Assembly: GCA_964488025.1 (NCBI GenBank)
Contig: CAZATJ010000016.1
Location: forward strand, 1-16,461
Length of the DNA: 16,461 nucleotides
Reading direction: 5' to 3'
DNA from: UBA1568 sp964488025
Lineage (GTDB): Bacteria > Patescibacteriota > Minisyncoccia > Moranbacterales > UBA1568
Shown here: positions 12,710 to 16,461 of the stretch, piece by piece
Numbering within the stretch: the first letter of the stretch is position 1
Layout of the letters: each line of letters begins with the position of its first letter
Notes under the pieces: generated by a model
What the model saw: only the letters and a program-made list of their open reading frames with translations
What the model was told of the DNA's origin: nothing
The model's database searches: none
Translations under genes and position numbers: made by a program

Positions 12710-14323
12710 ATGAATAACAGAAAAATCGGAGGGATACTTTTGGTTCTTTTCGCAATCGGGGCTATCGGGTGGTACGGTCTTGGAAATGAGCGCGGTCGAG
12801 ACACGAGAAAAGGAACGGATAATTTGAGCGTTGTACCCTCTCGTGATATCAGACAAGCAACCCCATCACAGACCGTTGATCTCAAAGACGGCGAAGTGTT
12901 CAACCTTGAAATTATGCCGGTCGAAAAAACGATAGCTGGAAAAAAGGTACAGATGCTCGGCTATAACGGTTCTATTCCGGGACCGTCACTGCGTGTTCCG
13001 GAGGGCGCCGAGGTAACGATTAATCTCAAGAATGGCGGAAATATCGGGACATCGCTGCATGCCCACGGGGTACGTATGGACAATCCTTTTGATGGTGTTC
13101 CGGGAGTGACCCAAAAGGAGATTGTTCCGGGAGCATCATTTTCCTACAAGCTCAAATTTCCCGATGCGGGTATTTTCTGGTATCACCCTCACGTGCGCAC
13201 GGACTACGCGCTCGAATCGGGACTTTATGCCAATATTATTGTGACACCGAAAGAGAGTACCTACTGGTCGCCGGTCAATCGGGAAGTCCCACTGATGATT
13301 GATGATATCGCTCTCGATAAAAACGGCATACTCCCATTTGACGCCACGGTGGCTAACCACACCCTCATGGGGCGTTTCGGCAATGTGATGCTGGTGAATG
13401 GTGAGACAGATTACACGTTATCAGCCAAACAAGGAGAAGTGGTGCGTCTCTATCTTACCAATGCCGCTAATACGCGCTTATTTAACTTCATGCTTCCTGG
13501 CGTGAAGTTGAAGCTCGTCGGTGCGGACGTGGGGCGCTATGAAAAAGAAACATCAGTGGAGAGTGTGCTTGTGGCCCCTGGTGAACGGCGAGTCGTTGAT
13601 GCGTTTTTCGAAAAGCCGGGAGAGTATGTAATGAAACACCAGACCCCCGAGAAAGAGTATGCTCTTGGCAAGGTGTCCGTCTCTGCTGAAATTGCCAACC
13701 CTTCCTACGCAAAAGAATTCTCAGTCCTGCGTGCCAATACAGTTGTCACCTCAGAGTTGGAGAATCTCATGAATACCTTTCTTACGAAGACGCCAGACAA
13801 GAGCCTGAACCTTTCGCTTGATATGACGGCCGAGATGCGTAGCGGCATGCCCATGGGAATGCATTCAATGGGTGGTGGTATGGCTATGTCGGACAAAGAC
13901 ATGGGTATGGGCGATGATGGCGATGCTCTGGAATGGGAAGACACGATGGCTGGCATGAATGCCCAATCGAACTCGAACATGATGAAGTGGAAGCTCACCG
14001 ATACGGCGACTGGCAAAACGAATATGAGTATCAATGATTGGCGATTTCGGGTAGGGGACAAGGTGAAAATTCGTCTTTTCAATGACCCGCAGTCCCTTCA
14101 TCCGATGCAGCACCCGATTCACTTCCATGGCCAGCGGTTCATGATCCTCTCTACCAACGGTGAAAGAAATGACAATCCGGTGTGGGTGGACACGACGTTG
14201 GTAGCTAAAGGCGACACAGTCGATATTCTCCTGGAAGCTTCCAATCCCGGCACCTGGGTCGCTCATTGTCATATTCTGGAACACGCGGAGAGCGGTATGA
14301 TGCTGTCTTACACGGTAAAATAG
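12710..14323 (+). CDS. Membrane-anchored multicopper oxidase with Met-rich segment (CueO/PcoA-like cuprous oxidase)
   Basis: I chose ATG 12710; an in-frame TTG at 12695 adds five residues without a better ribosome site. The 537-residue protein has a hydrophobic N-terminal anchor without a twin-arginine motif. All copper-binding motifs are intact: HAHG (117-120), HPH (159-161), HPMQHPIHFHG (464-474) and HCHILEHAESGMM (519-531), giving the trinuclear centre and a type 1 site with Cys520 and Met530 or Met531. A Met-rich stretch (about 370-425: GMPMGMHSMGGGM and further) resembles the CueO insert that binds Cu(I). It likely oxidises exported Cu(I) to the less harmful Cu(II) outside the membrane, using oxygen, and follows CopA by 18 bases. 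Confidence 0.95.
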   Translation: MNNRKIGGILLVLFAIGAIGWYGLGNERGRDTRKGTDNLSVVPSRDIRQATPSQTVDLKDGEVFNLEIMPVEKTIAGKKVQMLGYNGSIPGPSLRVPEGAEVTINLKNGGNIGTSLHAHGVRMDNPFDGVPGVTQKEIVPGASFSYKLKFPDAGIFWYHPHVRTDYALESGLYANIIVTPKESTYWSPVNREVPLMIDDIALDKNGILPFDATVANHTLMGRFGNVMLVNGETDYTLSAKQGEVVRLYLTNAANTRLFNFMLPGVKLKLVGADVGRYEKETSVESVLVAPGERRVVDAFFEKPGEYVMKHQTPEKEYALGKVSVSAEIANPSYAKEFSVLRANTVVTSELENLMNTFLTKTPDKSLNLSLDMTAEMRSGMPMGMHSMGGGMAMSDKDMGMGDDGDALEWEDTMAGMNAQSNSNMMKWKLTDTATGKTNMSINDWRFRVGDKVKIRLFNDPQSLHPMQHPIHFHGQRFMILSTNGERNDNPVWVDTTLVAKGDTVDILLEASNPGTWVAHCHILEHAESGMMLSYTVK

Positions 14324-14335
14324 AAAGAGGAGAGT

Positions 14336-14398
14336 ATGAGAAAGGGTACGGAGGCACTAACAATCCGAAGTGTTGTTTCATTCATACTAGGATCGTAA
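14336..14398 (+). CDS. Possible 20-residue ORF coupled to the CuA protein gene
   Basis: An ATG at 14336 follows a good purine-rich site (GAGGAG, 14327-14332). The frame runs 20 codons (starting MRKGTEALT, ending SFILGS) and its TAA overlaps the next gene's ATG as TAATG. The next gene's own AGGA site (14389-14392) lies inside it. This is the layout of a translationally coupled leader ORF. I recognise no homology, and it may be chance. Confidence 0.35.
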   Translation: MRKGTEALTIRSVVSFILGS

Positions 14399-14946
14399 TG
14401 AAAAAAATCATCATCGCGGCTATTCTGGTTTTGGCTCTCATGGAGGGAGTTTCCTTATGGGTTTACAAAACACTGGTATCAAAAGATGCCGGTGAATCGG
14501 CGCCATCTGCGGAGCAAACACCAAACCCGGTACCTCCCTCACAGAGTACGAACGGAACAGATGGAGAACCAGCAACGAATCAAAGCGCGGTAAGCGATGT
14601 GCCACCGGCTTCGTCGGCTGCCTCTGTTTCAGAGAGTTTCCCGCCCCCCAGCACGGAAGTGGTCAATGGCGTGACCGAACGGACAATTCATGTGGGGGTG
14701 CGTCAGTGGGAATGGGATCCGAAAGTCATCAGGGTCAAACAGGGGGAGCTGGTCCGGCTCATCATTCACAATGCCGACGTGCGTCATACACTGGTTATTC
14801 CTGACCTTCAGATAGATGTTGATATTCCCGAAGATGGTGCGGTGGCCACATTCACCGCGACCAAAAAGGGTACATTCGATTTTCTTTGCGGGACATACTG
14901 CGGAATTGGCCATGCCGAGATGCAGGGGACGCTCGTGATAGAATAG
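14398..14946 (+). CDS. Membrane-anchored CuA-type cupredoxin (COX2-like domain, stand-alone)
   Basis: ATG 14398 gives 182 residues: an N-terminal anchor (about 3-24), a long Ser/Pro/Thr-rich linker (about 30-85) and a C-terminal cupredoxin resembling the soluble domain of cytochrome oxidase subunit II. It has QWEWDP, NADVRHTLVIP (His130) and CGTYCGIGHAEM (Cys164, Cys168, His172, Met175), an exact CX3CX3HX2M pattern, so all side-chain ligands for a binuclear CuA centre are present. No oxidase subunit I or nitrous oxide reductase is in the window. It may carry electrons or store and deliver copper outside the membrane next to the multicopper oxidase. The frame is open upstream to 14266, but that part overlaps the oxidase gene. 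Confidence 0.9.
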   Translation: MKKIIIAAILVLALMEGVSLWVYKTLVSKDAGESAPSAEQTPNPVPPSQSTNGTDGEPATNQSAVSDVPPASSAASVSESFPPPSTEVVNGVTERTIHVGVRQWEWDPKVIRVKQGELVRLIIHNADVRHTLVIPDLQIDVDIPEDGAVATFTATKKGTFDFLCGTYCGIGHAEMQGTLVIE

Positions 14947-14967
14947 AGTCAATAGACAACAATTCGT

Positions 14968-15486
14968 ATGGATATCCTTTCGCATGGGCTGTATGGTGGC
15001 GTCGCATTTGGGAGAAAAAGTCGCCTCAGTTTTTGGCTTTCATTTTTTTTCGGCATCGCGCCGGATCTCTTCTCATTCGGTCTGTTTACGGCTGGTACGT
15101 GGGTGGGAATGTTCGATCATCCGGACTGGTCAAGCGGCAGGCATCCGGATCCGAGCCAGATTCCCTTATTTGTCCACTCGCTCTACAATATCACTCACAG
15201 TCTGGTCATTTTCGCTCTGGTCTTTGGTCTGATCTGGCTCATTCGGCAGAAGCCGTTTTGGGAGCTTGGCGGATGGGGGCTCCATATCCTCGTTGATATT
15301 CCGACGCACTCGTCAGAATTTTTCCCGACGCCATTTCTCTGGCCTGTTTCCAATTTCACTGTCGATGGTCATAGCTGGGGCAGTCCGGAAATATTCATCC
15401 CGAACGTTATCCTCATTATTGGCTTGTACCTGTGGTTCTATGTCATTCGACCGAGACGTCGGATGAAAAGTATAGGAGGGGCTTGA
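14968..15486 (+). CDS. YdjM/DUF457-like membrane protein (putative metal-dependent hydrolase)
   Basis: The 172-residue protein has about four membrane segments. Features of the YdjM (LexA-binding, membrane-bound hydrolase-like) group are visible: MDILSHGLYGG at the start, FGIAPDLFSF (Asp33), LYNITHSL, and WGLHILVDIPTH followed by a conserved-looking WPVSNFTVDGHSWGSP end. The scattered His and Asp residues could hold a metal. Actual activity of this family is uncertain. It follows the CuA gene by 21 bases and probably ends the copper operon; its stop codon overlaps the -35 element of the next gene's promoter. Confidence 0.75.
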   Translation: MDILSHGLYGGVAFGRKSRLSFWLSFFFGIAPDLFSFGLFTAGTWVGMFDHPDWSSGRHPDPSQIPLFVHSLYNITHSLVIFALVFGLIWLIRQKPFWELGGWGLHILVDIPTHSSEFFPTPFLWPVSNFTVDGHSWGSPEIFIPNVILIIGLYLWFYVIRPRRRMKSIGGA

Positions 15487-15511
15487 TTTTTCCTGGAAAA
15501 GGTGCTATAAT
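15483..15511 (+). promoter_or_regulatory. Strong promoter of the lysozyme-like gene
   Basis: TTGATT, 17-nt spacer and perfect TATAAT with TGC directly before it (extended -10). Predicted start near 15518. Confidence 0.75.
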
Positions 15512-15523
15512 GATAATAGAACT

Positions 15524-15564
15524 GAAGAAACGGGTGCTCGAACGGGTAGCCGTTTTTTCTTTTT
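15524..15564 (+). promoter_or_regulatory. 5' leader hairpin with U-run upstream of the lysozyme-like gene
   Basis: GAAGAAACGG (15524-15533) pairs with CCGTTTTTTC (15550-15559) with one G-U pair; more T follows to 15564. A smaller AACGG/CCGTT stem (15541-15554) competes with it, so two alternative folds are possible. It lies about 6 nt after the predicted transcription start and 28 nt before the ATG at 15588. Confidence 0.5.
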
Positions 15565-15587
15565 CCAGCGCCTTTTTAAGCCAAAAT

Positions 15588-16226
15588 ATGAAACAAAAAC
15601 AGACTTTACAATCAGAACTGAACCAGGGGAAAGTATCCTTTTTTGCCGGTGCTTCGGTGGCTTCTTTTCCTCTGTCGGTCAACTTTTTTTATGGTACCTT
15701 TCTCTCGGTCGCGGTATTGGTAGCCGGACTGTTATACGGAGGCGGCCATCGCGTTGCTCAGGCGGAATCAGAAGTTGTTTTTCCGACAGGCAATGCTCGC
15801 CAAATGATATTTGAGAATAAAGTACGCAACATGGTGGCTGGCTTTCCTATCGAAGCCATGACCACCATCATTTCTGAACAGAACAAAACAACCGCCGCCT
15901 TTCTGGTCGGCATCGCCAAGAAAGAAAGCAACTGGGGGAAACGGATTCCGCGCGCCGAAGACGGAACGGATTGTTACAACTACTGGGGCTATCGTGGTGC
16001 CGGTAGCCGGGGTATCGCCATGGGCCATGGCTGCTTCGGCAGTCCCGAGGAAGCGGTGGGTATCGTCGGCGGACGACTGGATACCTTTGTGAATGAATAC
16101 AAGTTTCGTACGGCGGAAGACCTGATCGTTTGGAAATGCGGTTGGAGCTGCGACGGTCACAGTAATCAGAGCGTCAAGAAGTGGATTGCCGACGTCGGCT
16201 ACTATACCCGGAAGTTCGACAAGTAA
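15588..16226 (+). CDS. Exported lysozyme-like / lytic transglycosylase-like protein
   Basis: The start at 15588 is chosen because the longer frame (to 15432) runs back through the promoter and leader. It gives 212 residues: a cytoplasmic N-terminus, a membrane segment (about 34-51) with a possible cleavage site AQA (57-59), then a small lysozyme-like domain. GIAKKESNWGK carries the likely catalytic Glu113; NYWGYRG and GCFGSPEEAVG follow, as in glucosaminidase and transglycosylase-type folds. Four Cys (129, 149, 184, 188) could form two disulfides. It would cleave peptidoglycan outside the membrane. No Shine-Dalgarno precedes the ATG, and the right inverted repeat begins at its stop codon. Confidence 0.8.
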   Translation: MKQKQTLQSELNQGKVSFFAGASVASFPLSVNFFYGTFLSVAVLVAGLLYGGGHRVAQAESEVVFPTGNARQMIFENKVRNMVAGFPIEAMTTIISEQNKTTAAFLVGIAKKESNWGKRIPRAEDGTDCYNYWGYRGAGSRGIAMGHGCFGSPEEAVGIVGGRLDTFVNEYKFRTAEDLIVWKCGWSCDGHSNQSVKKWIADVGYYTRKFDK

Positions 16227-16239
16227 CAGGTATTCACCC
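16224..16239. repeat. Right 16-bp inner inverted repeat
   Basis: Exact reverse complement of 8252-8267. Its first three bases are the TAA stop of the lysozyme-like gene. Confidence 0.8.
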
Positions 16240-16264
16240 TGATTTTACTCGCCTCGATTCGAGT

Positions 16265-16356
16265 CCAGCCTCGACGGCTAGGCGGGCGGAGCGGGCCGGC
16301 ACTCGCTCGGAAGCAAAAACAAGTTTTCGCTTCACTCACTTCGTTTGGTAATAAAA
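16265..16356. repeat. Right copy of 92-bp inverted repeat bounding the copper cassette
   Basis: Reverse complement of 8109-8200 with three substitutions by hand. Two of these fall in the hairpin arm and leave the stem intact through G-U pairing when read on the minus strand. Between 16226 and the window end I see no gene, only this repeat pair, a promoter and a hairpin. Confidence 0.9.
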
Positions 16357-16373
16357 CAGCTCGGTTTTCTGCA

Positions 16374-16402
16374 TTGACGCCCCCCTAAAAATATGCTACA
16401 AT
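16374..16402 (+). promoter_or_regulatory. Strong promoter at the right edge
   Basis: TTGACG, 17-nt spacer and TACAAT, with TGC before the -10. Predicted start near 16409. It lies just outside the right repeat and points out of the window. Confidence 0.7.
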
Positions 16403-16421
16403 ACAAGAGAAAGGGAATTGG

Positions 16422-16459
16422 AATGGGTGAACCCGCTTGAGGGGTCATCCATTTTTTTT
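16422..16459 (+). terminator. Hairpin with eight-T run shortly after the edge promoter
   Basis: ATGGGTGA (16423-16430) pairs with TCATCCAT (16445-16452) with one G-U, then CCC/GGG inside a one-base mismatch, loop GCTTGA, followed by T8. With the promoter at 16374 it would produce an RNA of about 50 nt or act as an attenuator for a gene beyond the window. A five-codon ORF (ATG 16423 to TGA 16440, MGEPA) with AAGGGA 6 nt upstream lies inside the stem. Confidence 0.7.
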
Positions 16460-16461
16460 CT

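Noticed and set aside
14266..14397. Upstream extension of the CuA protein frame
   Set aside because: It overlaps the multicopper oxidase end in another frame; ATG 14398 directly precedes a typical membrane anchor.
15432..15587. Upstream extension of the lysozyme-like frame
   Set aside because: It covers the end of the YdjM-like gene, the promoter and the leader hairpin; ATG 15588 gives a normal signal region.
16250..16275. tRNA T-arm-like bases (TTCGAGTCC) beside the right repeat
   Set aside because: No matching T-stem, acceptor or anticodon arm can be formed around it.
1..16461. CRISPR array, transposase, integrase or rRNA
   Set aside because: No regular spaced direct repeats, no recombinase motifs in any frame I read, and no rRNA-like stretch were found.

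Overview
The window suggests a member of the Candidate Phyla Radiation (Patescibacteria) or a similarly streamlined bacterium. The evidence is indirect. All genes lie on the + strand and are tightly packed. A SWIB-domain protein sits beside a SET-domain protein. The lysozyme-like protein is of a type I associate with CPR genomes. TGA is used as a stop (DipZ-like, glycosyltransferase and YdjM-like genes), which argues against the lineages that read UGA as glycine. No 16S rRNA is present, so the lineage stays an inference (about 0.65).

Left part (1-4098): an exported redox and repair region. A partial Met/Lys-rich CHRD-like protein is followed by a tight three-gene operon: a membrane-anchored thioredoxin, a DipZ-like fusion (CcdA electron-transfer domain, TlpA-type thioredoxin, C-terminal beta domain), and a membrane-anchored MsrA-MsrB methionine sulfoxide reductase fusion. 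Together they look like a complete route for electrons from the cytoplasm to repair oxidised methionine outside the membrane.

Middle (4099-8112): SWIB protein, SET-domain methyltransferase, a family-2 glycosyltransferase overlapping by ATGA with a polysaccharide-deacetylase-like protein that lacks the expected His ligands, and an RsuA/RluB-type pseudouridine synthase ending in a strong terminator.

Right part (8109-16356): an approximately 8 kb copper-handling cassette enclosed by near-identical 92-bp inverted repeats (89/92 identical by hand), each with a further shared 16-bp inner block. Inside are an exported Cys/His-containing small protein, an HMA / TauE-SafE-like / cupredoxin fusion, a CopA Cu(I) ATPase with an extra C-terminal membrane segment, a Met-rich multicopper oxidase, a possible 20-residue ORF coupled to a stand-alone CuA-type cupredoxin, a YdjM/DUF457-like membrane protein and an exported lysozyme-like protein. 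No copper-responsive regulator gene was recognised in the window.

The visible promoters look like housekeeping sigma-factor sites with a 16-17 nt spacer; three have the extended form TGC-TANNAT. Two genes (SET and lysozyme-like) share an unusual leader: the promoter is followed within about 6 nt by a U-tailed hairpin and then, about 30 nt later, an ATG with no Shine-Dalgarno sequence. A third promoter plus hairpin/U-run lies at the right edge. The common theme is copper export and oxidation together with thiol and methionine repair outside the membrane.
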